From contig NC_079517.1 of assembly GCF_000801105.2 (NCBI RefSeq), positions 4,402,001 through 4,466,000 on the forward strand: a stretch of DNA of 64,000 nt. Reading direction: 5' to 3'. The position numbers were made by a program, and so were the translations under genes. Each line of letters starts with the position of its first letter. Position 1 is the first letter of the stretch. This stretch comes from Raphanus sativus. Lineage: Eukaryota; Streptophyta; Magnoliopsida; Brassicales; Brassicaceae. The notes under the pieces are model-generated. The model worked only from the letters and a program-made list of their open reading frames with translations. It made no database searches and was not told the origin of the DNA. Of this stretch, positions 47,127 to 61,596 are shown in pieces.

Positions 47127-47136
47127 AATTAAGAAG

Positions 47137-47549
47137 TCGAGAAACCCATTTAAGAAACAACGAGAAAGTTTTAATCTTTTGCTGAATTTTGACTTGAGAG
47201 AAAAGGCTAAGAGGAAGAAGATACCTAGAATTAGGAGATTTGGTAAAGTAACCCTAGAAAGAAAGAAGAAGCATTTAGTTTCTCTTCTTCGATCGGGACA
47301 CTGGAAGTGAAAAGAAAAAACAGCTCAATTTGAACAAGGGAGAGAGATGAGAGAGATGAGAGAGATGGATCTTCTCTCTTGTCTGTGAAAAAGTTTGGGA
47401 CAGAGAGAAGAGTAAAGTGATTTATGTGAACCCCTATTATCGAAATAACTCCAATTTTACTCACGCTCCCCTGTCTCTGCTTCTGTCGGATCCGGTTTTT
47501 GTCCGGTTCGGTATCACCGGTCTATTCTTTTTTTTACCAAATTAATTTA
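47137..47549. repeat. A3: third copy of the ARM/TPR 5' block
   Basis: About 413 bp, uninterrupted, beginning TCGAGAAACCC after the foldback and filler, and running into M3. It contains the promoter and presumed noncoding first exon of the ARM/TPR gene, pointing left (minus) into X2. Confidence 0.9.
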
Positions 47550-48828
47550 ATGTATTACTAGCCTTATTTTCAAAAAGAGATTGGCAGACTAATAATAACT
47601 TAACATCATATTTTGATGTTATAAAAACGTTATATGCCACTATATTACACTTACGTGGTTTTCTTCTACAAAAAATAATAATAATAAACATATGTTAACC
47701 AGAATAGTAAACCAGACCAGCATAGTTAACCACTAATCTAATAATGGATGCCCATTAATTAGTAGTCCAAAATGTGTTAGTGTTAGTTTCGGACTAGAGG
47801 CCCACTAAAATTCGCATCCCTCCAATCCACTAAATGGTTTCACGCATCAATATGGGCTTTATAGACCATAATACCCGTGAACCCAACTCATTGGACTACT
47901 AAAACTATTAGCTTCAAGCTTCAGCCTATTATTGTTTTCGTTTTCCTTTATGTGTTTAGTCTGAAGTCGGAACTCTTTGATTTTACTACTATGAAGTCAA
48001 TTTAATTCAGTCATTTCTTTTATAAACTCTATCTGCTGTTCCGGTCGGCTCTGAAAGAAATATATTTGATGATATAGAGTGGACTGGCTATCATACTATC
48101 TGATCCGAATTTAGGATATGTTCCGACTAATGCCAAAAGTGAACTGATATGTTACGATCCACCATGTCAATCACTTGAGCCGAAACTTAAATTCAGATTG
48201 GCCAGATAGTAATATAATTTAATTTAAAGAAAATCGAATTCAGAATTGATATAGTACATACTAAACCCCAAAAAATTATCACTAGGCTATGTGGTTGTAT
48301 TCGTGACTCATGAATTTCAGAACAGTATATCAAGTCTCGGCTTTGAGTCGCTCTAATAAATTTGGCGTCGTACGATTTCCTCTATCCATCTCCTCTCTTC
48401 TTGGTCGTTCTAAACTTCCAATGCTCGTTTGCCTTATTTTCTTGTTGTAGTCTTTGTTCTTTTGTGGGTTTCTTTATTTACTCTAAATTTATATTTTGGC
48501 TTTCAAGTTTTCGGAATTGGTCTCTCCGATTATGGAGCTCTGGTTTTGAAGATTTAGGATCTTCTATCAAATGTAATCCAACAATATACTTCCTTCTATC
48601 AAATGAAATGTAGTGTTAAAAGAAAAAGAAAAAGATTAGTCATTTTACAGTTGTCACAATCACATAAAATGAAAACAAATACTTGGACATTTGTCTTTAA
48701 ATCAAGTTGAACAGAAAAGGAGAAAAATATATTGACATATTTGGAGAAAACAATAATAATATATCCATCTCGTCTATAAAAGACAAGCTTGGTCTCACAT
48801 CACATCACAATGCATTCAGCAGCATCTT
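47550..48828 (+). promoter_or_regulatory. MIPS upstream region, copy M3
   Basis: This copy matches 33458-33563 plus 39992-41180 with rare changes, one being a shorter T run near 48460. It has the same TATA box (about 48772-48782). The TRIM-like element cuts it inside the 5' leader, so the promoter is separated from exon 1 by 1.5 kb. Confidence 0.65.
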
Positions 48829-50350
48829 TGTAAAGTAGAATAGAATATGATAATATTATTGTGTTGTGATGATAAGAGAATACAAGATGTATATATATAG
48901 TAGTAACATTAACATAATGTTAATACTAGATAATGATAACTTTCCTAAACGTTAATGTAAATATGCTAAGAGTATCTTGAGATTAACTTGATCTTCAAGT
49001 CTTTCCTTTTAGTCTTGAGGGTCTTCATGGGTTTCACGGGTTTTACAGACTAGGTCCGTAAGATATATATCTTCCGGCCCAACATATCTCTAATACTCCC
49101 CCGCACGACAAACGTGGGATGCAACACGCAAATCTGCAATCATAAAGCAGACCACGTATGTCGTGGACACTATGTCGAGGAAAACAAATCAGTAGATTCC
49201 TTCGGGAATAAACTTCAACTTAGAAAAGGAGGATGAAATTTCAGCTTTTCTTTGGTCTTGACAATGGGAATACATCCCGTGGGCGCAACTGCAGCTCCAA
49301 AAAAACAATCGTCCATGACTTGGACAGTCCATACACGGACTAAAAAAAAATTGACCTAAAAATTTGAGGATAACTAAAACTCTCCCGTAATGGTTAAACT
49401 ATAACCAACAATATTCCAAACTTTGGAATAACAATCTTCTTAAGAAATTCTAAACTATAGAAAATTTTACATAAAAAAAAAAACAACCCATGTGAAAGCC
49501 ACAAACCCTTGACACTACTAAAACTCTCAATCATTCTTTTCCACTCACCGATCAAAACAATAATATTAAAGGAAAGAATTTTAAACAAAATCCCTTGACT
49601 CGTTACTAGGTAACGTACTAAAAGAAAACCCTAATACTTTTATTAAGAGGTAACTAAATAACATAAGAGAACTTGACATTTATTTTGACGTCTTCATCTG
49701 GATCATCGTCACTGGTATCTTCTTGATCATCGTCAACACCACCGATGATCATAATCATCAAATCTTAAAACTTGCGGAAGCTTTAATTTTGATCCCTAAA
49801 AATCGAATGCTCTGATACCATGTAAAGTAGAATAGAATATGATAATATTATTGTGTTGTGATGATAAGAGAATACAAGATGTATATATATAGTAGTAACA
49901 TTAACATAATGTTAATACTAGATAATGATAACTTTCCTAAACGTTAATGTAAATATGCTAAGAGTATCTTGAGATTAACTTGATCTTCAAGTCTTTCCTT
50001 TTAGTCTTGAGGGTCTTCATGGGTTTCACGGGTTTTACAGACTAGGTCCGTAAGATATATATCTTCCGGCCCAACATATCTCTAATAACATAATGTTATT
50101 AGAGATAATGTTAATACTCGATGATGATAAGAGAATACAAGATGTATATATATAGTAGTAACATTAACATAATGTTAATACTAGATAATGATAACTTTCC
50201 TAAACGTTAATGTAAATATGCTAAGAGTATCTTGAGATTAACTTGATCTTCAAGTCTTTCCTTTTAGTCTTGAGGGTCTTCATGGGTTTCACGGGTTTTA
50301 CAGACTAGGTCCGTAAGATATATATCTTCCGGCCCAACATATCTCTAATA
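48829..50350 (-). mobile_element. TRIM-like LTR element with an extra partial LTR
   Basis: A 1522-bp insertion in the leader of M3 with target duplication ATCTT (48824-48828 and 50351-50355). LTRs of 267 bp lie at 48829-49095 and 49821-50087 and look identical. A third, truncated LTR lies at about 50123-50350. On the minus strand a primer site TGGTATCAGAGCA (49808-49820) adjoins the LTR, and a purine tract CGTGCGGGGGAG precedes the other LTR. The 725-bp interior has no coding frame. This fits a terminal-repeat-in-miniature or small deleted copia-type element. LTR identity implies a very recent insertion. Confidence 0.85.
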
Positions 50351-50397
50351 ATCTTTCCTTCACAAGCTTTCCATCAGAAAAAAAAGATTAGGCAAAA

Positions 50398-50770
50398 ATG
50401 TTCATCGAAAGCTTCAAAGGTTGAATCTCCAAACGTGAAGTACACAGAGAATGAGATTCATTCACTGTATGACTACCAAACCACTGAGCTCGTTCACGAG
50501 AGCAAGAATGGTGCGTATCAATGGACCGTGAAGCCAAAAACCGTAAAATACGAGTTTAAGACCGACACTCATGTGCCCAAACTTGGGTATTTATTCTTCT
50601 CTAATTTCCGGCCTTAGCTTAATAATTGTATCATACGGTTTATACATTTTTCTTTGTATATGTCAACGATGTTTGTGCTTTGTCTAAACTTATTTTGGCA
50701 GAGTGATGCTCGTTGGTTGGGGAGGAAACAATGGTTCTACTCTTACCGCTGGTGTTATCGCCAATCGTGA
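50398..50770 (+). pseudogene. MIPS3: MIPS exons 1-2, copy M3 (frameshifted)
   Basis: Exon 1 (50398-50586) and exon 2 (50702-50770) duplicate 41214-41585. An extra A at about codon 7 (AGCTTCAAAGG against AGCTTCAAGG in M2) shifts the frame, and a stop follows at once (MFIESFKG then TGA). Exon 2 is intact but its donor region is GTGAGTAAAA, four bases shorter than in M2. This copy is the one closest to the downstream exons at 59.3 kb, yet it cannot start the protein normally. Confidence 0.9.
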
Positions 50771-53700
50771 GTAAAATATTTTCTTCTTGATTAATTTCTC
50801 TAATATTAATTGTTTTACTTTCTTTATAATACTACTACTAGGATAAGATTCGCGTCTTGCGCGGGATGAAATTGTTATTTTTATTATATTTTGGAGAATA
50901 AAATAATAGTTCGGTTTCATTTGGATTATAGGTGTTAAATCCGGATATCGGGTTGGTTTCGGTTGGTTCGGTTTTTTCGATATTTTGGTTAGTAAAATAT
51001 AACTACTAATCTAAATCCAAATTTACTTCGGTTCGATTTGGTTTACATACCGTCGGTTTTCAGTTTATTCGGTTTTATACCAAAAAACATAATTATTTAT
51101 TTTGAGATCATATTATATACTATACAAATTTTATAGTTATGTTGTCAAAAAGTCATTTATAAAAAATATTATATATTTAAATAAAAGAATAAAAACAAAA
51201 AATGCTTCTATCATCTAATAAAATAATCAAATATAGAATTAATATCAAAGCTCTAAATTTTGAAAATAAAAATAAAAAACAAAACAAAGCATGAAATAAA
51301 AGCTTTTCTATTCTTCCATATTTAGTGTTCATCAAATTAATATGTCTTCGATTGAACACAACCCTATTTTTAAAAAAAATAAAAAAAAGTTGTACAGAAT
51401 TTCAACTAATTTTTGTCCATCAAATTTATAATTTTTACTTCAATTTAGTTAATGTTAAAATAAAGCAAAAAGATCAAAAAAGAAAGACTAAAAAATAAGA
51501 AACCACACTTGCAGTAAATTATTACTTAATTATAATTCAAGTCATTTATAAATTATAATTATAGTTCAACTCATATAACAAATAGATATTCATGCGTCAT
51601 TATAAATATATACATATTTACATGTTTAAATTTAATCGGTTATAAATCAAACCATTTCCAAATCCTACGATTTTTATAAAATCACATCCATTTGGTTACG
51701 ATGGTATATACAAAAATAACATATTATCTATTTCTGTTCGGTTCGGTACTTTTTGATTTTAGCATATTGAACAGCCCTAATTTGGATATTAGTTGGTTTT
51801 GATTGTTTTTATCGTCTTATTATCCTATTGTAGAATTAGAATTTAAATTCATATTTTTTGGAACCTTACATGTGAATTTTATATTAAAAACAAAACATAA
51901 AATACATAGTTTGAACACATATATATAGAGTGTGAAAACATTTATAAGAGTGTGAATGCTCATTCTCAAATCATTGTGAGAATGCCACATATCCATTATA
52001 GTGTAAACACATTTCTTAGAATGCTTTTCCTTTAATATATATATAGGGGATATGTTGGGTTGAACATTTGTAATTGTAATTGTGGACAGAAATCTATTTT
52101 GAATTTATGATGAGCCTGATCGATTTGGGCTTAAATTTTTATCACCCTCTTTATATATATATATATATATATATATAAATTGTAATGTGGTCAATAAGTC
52201 ACTTTTATTACAAAATATGTTCTACATTTTTTTAAATACTTAACTTTCACATCATTGAGAACCATTTTAATGATTTTAGAACCATCATCTTATTATTTTC
52301 AAAATTGAATTATTTTGACTTTAGTCTTCCACATAATTTTGAAAGGTTTCAACTGAACGACTAAAATTGATGCAGCTAATTTTGTTGCTTTAAATTGTTA
52401 GTGTATATATATATATATATATTTATATTATTTAATTTGAATATTTATTAAATAAAAATCATATTAATACAATTTTATGATTATTTGTATCTTATTATAA
52501 CAAAACAAATTAAGTTATTGATCACAAAATTTTCAAAATGAGATCTTCAAATTTCTAATAATTTATAAATATTTTTAAAAATTCAAAATATAACATTTAA
52601 TATAAAAAATGTTTTTATTATATAGTTAATGTGATTGTTTAATATCTTTTAATAATATAAAATAATAAAAGAACTAAGATACAAAATTGTTATCAAATAT
52701 TCATTATTCATAATAATTACTTTTCATATATACGTTAATCATATTAGATAATTTCATAACTTTTATTTAAGGAAAGTGCGAGATTGTTTTTTGTACATTA
52801 TTTATCAATTCGATAGTTAGTTTAATAAAAAGTGTAATATAAGTTAAGATGGACCAAAAACTTTTCTAAGAATAGTATATTTTATATATTATATTTTATA
52901 TAGTTATTTATTAAATGAAACTTCATAATCATACGGTTCTATGATCATTCATATCGTTTTATAACAAAATATTTAAATCATTGATAACAAAATTTTAAAT
53001 GAGAAAAAATTAATAAGTTTATAATTTATAAATGTTCTTGCCGTGCTTCGAAAGCGCGGATTCTTTGGATTGTAAATAAAGTTTGTGAGTTGGTATTTTG
53101 AAATTGTTGTACATTATTATGATACAAAGTCATATTATATCCAATTAAGAATTTATTTGAAATTATATAATTTATGAATTAGTTTATCTATGATTTTGTA
53201 TGTACATCTTACGTAACTCTCTCTTATGCATGGATATTTTACCTCACCCGTAAAATAAAATTGAAATCAACTTGGAAATATAGGGACAGTTTGGGTTCGG
53301 GTCCAGGGCAATATACATATTCGTTTTTCAGGATCTGCATGTTTCTTTTCGAGTCAATATCCTACGTGAGACATGACCGGATATCCAAGTATCTGAAACA
53401 TTTTGTGTATGCTAGATATATTTAAGTATTTTAGATATTGTTTTTGGTATTAGAATACTTTATAAGTTTGAGTTAGGGCTTCGATTTTAGTTAAGGGCCT
53501 CAAGTAAAATTTAAATTATAAACCCCTATATAGGGTATTTAGAAACAAATTTTCATATTTTCGGTTTCCTCGGATCAGATTTCAAATATGATTTTAGGTC
53601 GTTTTCGGTAGTTCGATATTTTTTGGGTATTTGTTTGGGGTTTCGGGTCTTTTTTTGTGTTTCAGTATTTTCTTTTTGGTTTTTAGGTATTTCAAGTCTT

Positions 53701-53839
53701 TTCGGGTCCTAAATATCCAAAAAAAATCTGGATCCGCTATGTATCCGAAAATTACAGGTATTTTGAAAGTATTTGAATTATGGACCCAAATCATCATGGA
53801 ACGAAATGAACCAACCCAAACCTAAACCAAAAAGAATAT
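50771..53839. repeat. MIPS intron-2 sequence, copy M3
   Basis: A copy of 41586-44655 with small indels in AT and poly-A runs. It has the same Helitron-like 3' end (CTAG at 50838-50841, minus strand). No gene is present. Confidence 0.85.
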
Positions 53840-55110
53840 AAATACTCGAAATGAACCAACCCGAAATGATTTTTTGTAATTAAAATTTTAGTCTTTTTAA
53901 TAGTATAAACTATGTAAATATCCAAAAGAGCTTTAGAAGCGCAGATTCCAAATTTAAAATAATATTTAAAAAATGAATTTCTATATCAGATAGTATAGGT
54001 TTGAGCACATTTACCCGGAATCGCGAATCAAACTGAAAAAAACGAAACCAAAATTAAACTGAATTTTATAAATTGCCTAACATATCATATATCTCTGAAA
54101 CCTAAAAATTGAAATCAAACCGAAAACCAATTGGATAGCTTAATTTCAAAATACAAATTATAAACTCCGGGTATTATCTTAAGCTTATATATTGTAAGAT
54201 TTTCCTTTTTCAAATATATTTTTTCCTTTGAAAATATCATTAATGTTAATGATTTTCTTGTTTTATAAAGGTTTAATAAATGGTACATAGTTTAGATTTA
54301 GAGTTATGGTTTTAGGGATTATCGTTAATATTTGAATTGAATTGAATAACATGTTGTTAATATAAATTAAACTTGTTATTCAGTAACATTAAAAAGTTTG
54401 TTATGAGCACAGTCTATATATTATAAATTTATAGCATAAATTTGTGTTTAAATATTACTTTAAGCTATGACAAAAAGATGAAGTTCATAATGAACGTTTT
54501 ATGAAACAACAATACTCTAAGCGTATACTGTAAAGGTAAAACGAATGTTAGAGTTGACAAAAAGATGACGGTTAGATAATATCATTATACTTATCATGAG
54601 TCTTTCTTCGAAACTTATAAAAGCAATGTATAAAAGTATTGCACTATGATCTTTTATTAATATTTTTAACAAAGAAGAAATATGTAAGAGAAATATCTGT
54701 GGCCCAACATGTCAAAATCGTAAAATAGTGGTAGAGCAAAATATGATATAGTCGGGTTTTATTATTCCAAGTAGAATAATTTTATATGGTATATAGTTTA
54801 ATATATATAATATATATATATATATTTAAATGATACTTTTTACTCATATGGTTTTAAAATCATGTGTATCTTTTCATAATAAAAGTGTTAAACCATTGAT
54901 CATTAATTTTAACATAATAATTTTAATAGTTTTAGTCATATATTGTCATTTTTTAAAAATTCAAAATATAACATATACGAAAAAATCTAAATTTTAATTT
55001 TATAGCTAATTCGATTGTTTAATTTATTTTAATAATATAAAATTAAACAAAAAATGATGGAGGAGATATAAATTGTTATCAAATCTTTATTATTAGAAAA
55101 ATTAATTGTC

Positions 55111-55141
<31 letters not shown>

Positions 55142-56205
55142 TCATTTATGGTAATTCCGTAGGTTTTATTTAAGGAAAGAAAATAAAATAGTAATTATAT
55201 CTAGCGGAACAATCATAAATGCTTCCATCATAAATATCATATTATATCATCATATCATATAGTTTAACCAACGAATGTATCTAGCAACATATAAAAATTG
55301 AATGTGGACCTACTTATTTTTTAATTAAATGTAATTAATTACCTAATTGAGTGACACCTAAGCATTGGGATCTTTTTTAGGGCCTGACTGGTGTAACCGC
55401 AGCGGTTGCGGTTGCGGTTACGGGAGTTTGCGGGTGCGGGTAGTTGCGGTTTTAAACGTTTTCTAGAGATTTGTACGACTGGTACAGCTGTTAGAAATTG
55501 TTGCGTTTGCGGGACTCTTATGACTGGTAAACTACCAAACACAACATTTGTTAAATAATAATTTAACAATATTTACATTTTATGTAATTATAAAAATATT
55601 AAAAATCATAATAATATGATAAAAATAAAATTTATATTTATAAAATCATATTATTCAATTTTAAAAATGTATAGAAAATATTTTAGTTTTGAATTTTTAT
55701 AATATAAATTGAAATATAATATGAATACATTTTACAATTTCTATTATTTCAGTTGAAATTTTTTATTGGATATTTTTAGTATTATTTTTATTTATTATGT
55801 TTTTAAAGAAAAAAATTACATTCCCGCAACCGCCCGCAACCGCAAACGCTAGCTGGAACCAGCTTTTGATTTTAAGAGGTTTGGAGCGGTTTGAAGCGAT
55901 TTGTAGCGTTTTCTGTGATTGTTTCGAAACGCCAACAACCGCTATGAACCGCAAAAGCTGCGTTTGCGGGTGGTAGCGGGAAAACCAGTCAGCCTTTAAT
56001 CATTACAAAATTGAGGTTACAATTTTTCAAATGTTTCTCTTTTAATATATAGGGGATTTTTTTGCTTAACTTTATAATACTACTGTTTCAAATTTGAATA
56101 AAGTTGTGCGTCTGTCTTATTGCGGGTGGGTCAATAAATTATTCATATTCCCGCAACTGGACACTATAATAATGCAAAAGTTGGGATTTATTTAATATTT
56201 TTCTT
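53840..56205. repeat. X3: third copy of the X block, no foldback
   Basis: X3 matches X1 and X2 up to the foldback, but its arm (56080-56205) is single and continues into unique DNA at TTCTTCATTTTG. It therefore preserves the pre-duplication arrangement. Its Harbinger-like MITE lies at about 55380-55994 and has lost two terminal C residues. Confidence 0.88.
55380..55994. mobile_element. Harbinger-like MITE, copy in X3
   Basis: Same element as in X1 and X2. Its right end reads ACCAGTCAGCC then TTTAAT, two C shorter than the other copies. Confidence 0.78.
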
Positions 56206-57716
56206 CATTTTGTCCTGCTCTTCCATTTTTTGTACTCTTCAATTCCTAATATGTTTCTAAGTAATTTAAGTATTTTTCTTCTGATTTCCAGTAATTCAGT
56301 CTAGTGCTTCATTCAACATCTCCATCTGTAAACATTTTAGAAATCATTTAGCAAAAAAAAAAAAAACATTTTAGAAATCAAAGGTCAGAAACCAGCCCCA
56401 TGATGACATGTTTTGTCTAGAGCTTTTCTTGTGTCTGAAGTTGTTTCATTAAGATCTGTTAACAAATTTGAGAATATTTAAAAAATGCTAAAAAAATGTT
56501 TATGACACTAAAGAAGAGTACCATTTACTGTATCTTTGTTTCAAATATCGTGAAAGACCAGCTTGTACCATTCCAAAAAAGCATATCATTCACTGTCTAA
56601 TAAAAAGGAGAAAAACATAAAGGGAATTCAGTATTCAAAAGAACAAAAAGGAAAGTAATTAAGCAAACATGCCATATTCATGGCGTTCTTCACGTTTTTG
56701 ATATCATCCAAAGGAATGATTTGATAAATAAGCTTATTTGTGCTAAGTGTAGCTCCTGGTTTACCACTTAGATAACTTTTGGTGTCCCCGGGAAACCCAT
56801 AAAAGCCAAAGCCTTGGAAACTTAAACACAAGTGTAGAATATTGTTTTTGGTGTGGCCACGATGATCTTTTTCTTCTTCTTTGTAATACGTAAGGAGGAA
56901 GGTATGAAGGTTTTCATATTTTCTGCAACTATACCAAAGACAGAAACAAAGTTTTTATGTAAAGAAAAGAGTAAAACTCATGATAAGGATATAAAGAAAG
57001 TAGAGAAGAAACGTTACCTGTGTTTCAAACAAACACAGTTATACACTCAACAACTTCATCTAGATACTCTCGTTTTTTTAGGTCCTTTTGGAATTTTTAA
57101 TTAACTTCTGTTTCACAGAAGCTTGAATCCTTTCTCCCTGTAAGTGTGAAAATTACTCAATCATACCAATATTTCATGAGTATACAACATATTTTTAGAA
57201 AACAAACCACTATTTAGGTAAACACTCAACAACTTCATCTACCAAATATTTTTTAGATATCAAAGTCTGTACACCTTTTCATCCACAAGGATAGCTTCCA
57301 TCCTGAGAACAACTTCAGGTTTATGTTTGGAATAGTAGTCCCATATCTGTGAGACCAAAACTCGGATTTTCCATTCTTTTTTTGAGATGAACTGAGCTGG
57401 GAGATAGGAGTATACTCCGGTGGTATCTTCAACCTAAACACTGCAGAAAGAGATAGAAAGTATAAACCTTTGCAGAGTGTTTTGGCTACTATGGTAAAAA
57501 AAAGAGATGAAGCGATGGTGGAAAAAAAAAGATGAAACAATGGTAATAAAGAAAAAGGGAAAGATGAAACTACCGTGTGATGATGGTGTTCAGTTGAGAA
57601 TAATTAGGAGAAGGTTTGTGGGATAAATGATCGTGGCTAGTTATTCTATATTTATCTCTTTTTGTTTATCTCTTTTCACTGTTAAATTAATTTTATAGGA
57701 ATTTTTATTTTATCTA
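56206..57716 (-). pseudogene. Fragment of an RPA1-like OB-fold gene and flanking DNA
   Basis: Unique AT-rich DNA of 1.5 kb. On the minus strand at about 57425-57262 the frame reads SKKEWKIRVLVSQIWDYYSK and then KPEVVLRMEAILVDEK, the start of a replication protein A-type OB fold (DUF223-like). A GTGTAC donor follows LVDEK. A second minus-strand frame at 56831-56628 (CLSFQGFGFYGFPGDTK...) has no family I can name, but may be a decayed downstream exon. RPA-like fragments are common passengers of plant Helitrons, and a Helitron-like element begins just downstream. The piece is too short to be a working gene. Confidence 0.5.
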
Positions 57717-58577
57717 TCCTTTATTATATTAAAAATCTAATTACATACAAAAATAGAAAATCTTGTATTTGATCGCTAGATATTTCTTATATATCACGGA
57801 AAATAGACACATGTAGACCAATCATCCATCACCAGGTAAATAATAATTTAGTAGAAAAGATTCTTGTGAAACATCATAGTTGAAGTCGGATATTTGTGCA
57901 TTTAAAGGAGTATAATATTTTTTTGCAGAGATCAAAACACTCATAGTTTTTAATTTTCAACCATATCAATCCATCATGTGTTTAATAGTTCACTGAATAC
58001 TATTACTCAATATATCTTCGTTAGTGGAACAATTAATATGTTTTTTAAAAAAAAGGCATAACAATTTATATGGTTGAAGTCGGATATTTTTTTTCAGTTC
58101 CACTTTGTTTGCTATAAATAACCGAGTATAGAAGTTTTGGAAGGTGAAACTGTAAACTGGTTTAATGATAATTTATATAGGAAAGGAAGAAAAGATAGAA
58201 AATATATAAGCGTAAATTATTTATTCTGAGGAAAATTAAGAAATCGATTGATGAATATTTTGACTGCAGAGAAAAGAAATGAAAAGAAAATATCAATTTT
58301 TTTCAAAATTTACCACGTCTAGTTCTGAAGTCGCCTTAATTTTAAATCATTCCTTGTTAATTTAGGGATTCTATATAAAAGATTTTTCTCTTGTTTTAAA
58401 TCATTCCTTTGTGTGTCAGTTAGATAATTTCTTTATGAACGTTAATTTAGGGATTCTCAAACCAATTGCATTTGTTTTTTATATTTTACAATTATTTTTT
58501 AAAAAAAATTTCCACATGTCAGAATACTATTGGCAAGACGACTTGCGCTTTAGTATATAGGGATGATTTTTTACTAG
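57717..58577 (+). mobile_element. Candidate non-autonomous Helitron
   Basis: The proposed left end is TCCTTTATTATATTAAAAATC after an A. The right end has a hairpin GCAAGACGACTTGC at about 58532-58545, then ATATAGGGATGATTTTTTA, CTAG at 58574-58577 and a T beyond. This agrees with Helitron rules (TC start, 3' hairpin, CTRR end, insertion between A and T). The distance from hairpin to CTAG is longer than usual, so the call is tentative. There is no coding content. Confidence 0.4.
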
Positions 58578-59318
58578 TTTATATATGAAAAATATACTTA
58601 TAATTTTTCTTTTCTAATAAGTAAAAACTCTATAAGTTAATAATGTCGGACTATAATAATTTATTAATTTATAGAATTATTAATTTAAAATAGCTATTTT
58701 TAGATTTTTATTTTAAAAATATTTTTTCTTTATAAGAAAGAAAGAATATTTTATTTTAAAATGTTATATAATATTTAAAATTTGATATACTTGAATTTCA
58801 TCTATTTTATGAGATTATTTGATATATTTTATGTATGTTGAATACATATAAAATAGTCATACAAATGAGTTTTATATGTGATTTGATAAAGTAACACAAA
58901 ATATTTTAAAAAAAATTGGAGATACAATTAATTTGGAAGATTTATAAACAGTAAAATACTTTATTTATGAATAAATAAAATTTATTAATTCATGATTTTA
59001 ACGAGAACATATATATCTAGTTAAAAAAATTTAAATATTATTATCTTGTTATGTTATTGAATCATGTCATATTTTATACTGTCTTAATTTTTGATCTGAA
59101 AAATTTATTAATTTACAGTATTTATTAATTTATCTATTAATTTATCATGTATTAACTTATAGTTTATCATATGGTTTAGGTCTTGTACAATTAATTTATA
59201 AAAGATAAATCATATATGTATTTGTAAACCCTTTTCCTGTAAACAAGTATTTCTAAACATTACTAACATATTCTAAAATGGAGAAGAACAAAAACATACT
59301 ATCAAGGAGTTCTAAATA
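58578..59318. other. AT-rich DNA upstream of the MIPS 3' exons
   Basis: 740 bp, very AT-rich, with no gene and no recognisable remnant of the missing first part of MIPS exon 3. It must be inserted or rearranged DNA, because MIPS coding sequence starts abruptly at about 59319. Confidence 0.5.

Positions 59319-61596
<2,278 letters not shown>

Larger units (their letters stand above)
44656..47136. repeat. X2: second copy of the X block with foldback
   Basis: About 2.48 kb matching X1 and X3. It contains the Harbinger-like MITE at 46187-46801 and the 241-bp foldback at 46886-47126. It is joined to A3 by the same ten-base filler (AATTAAGAAG) as X1 to A2. Confidence 0.9.
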
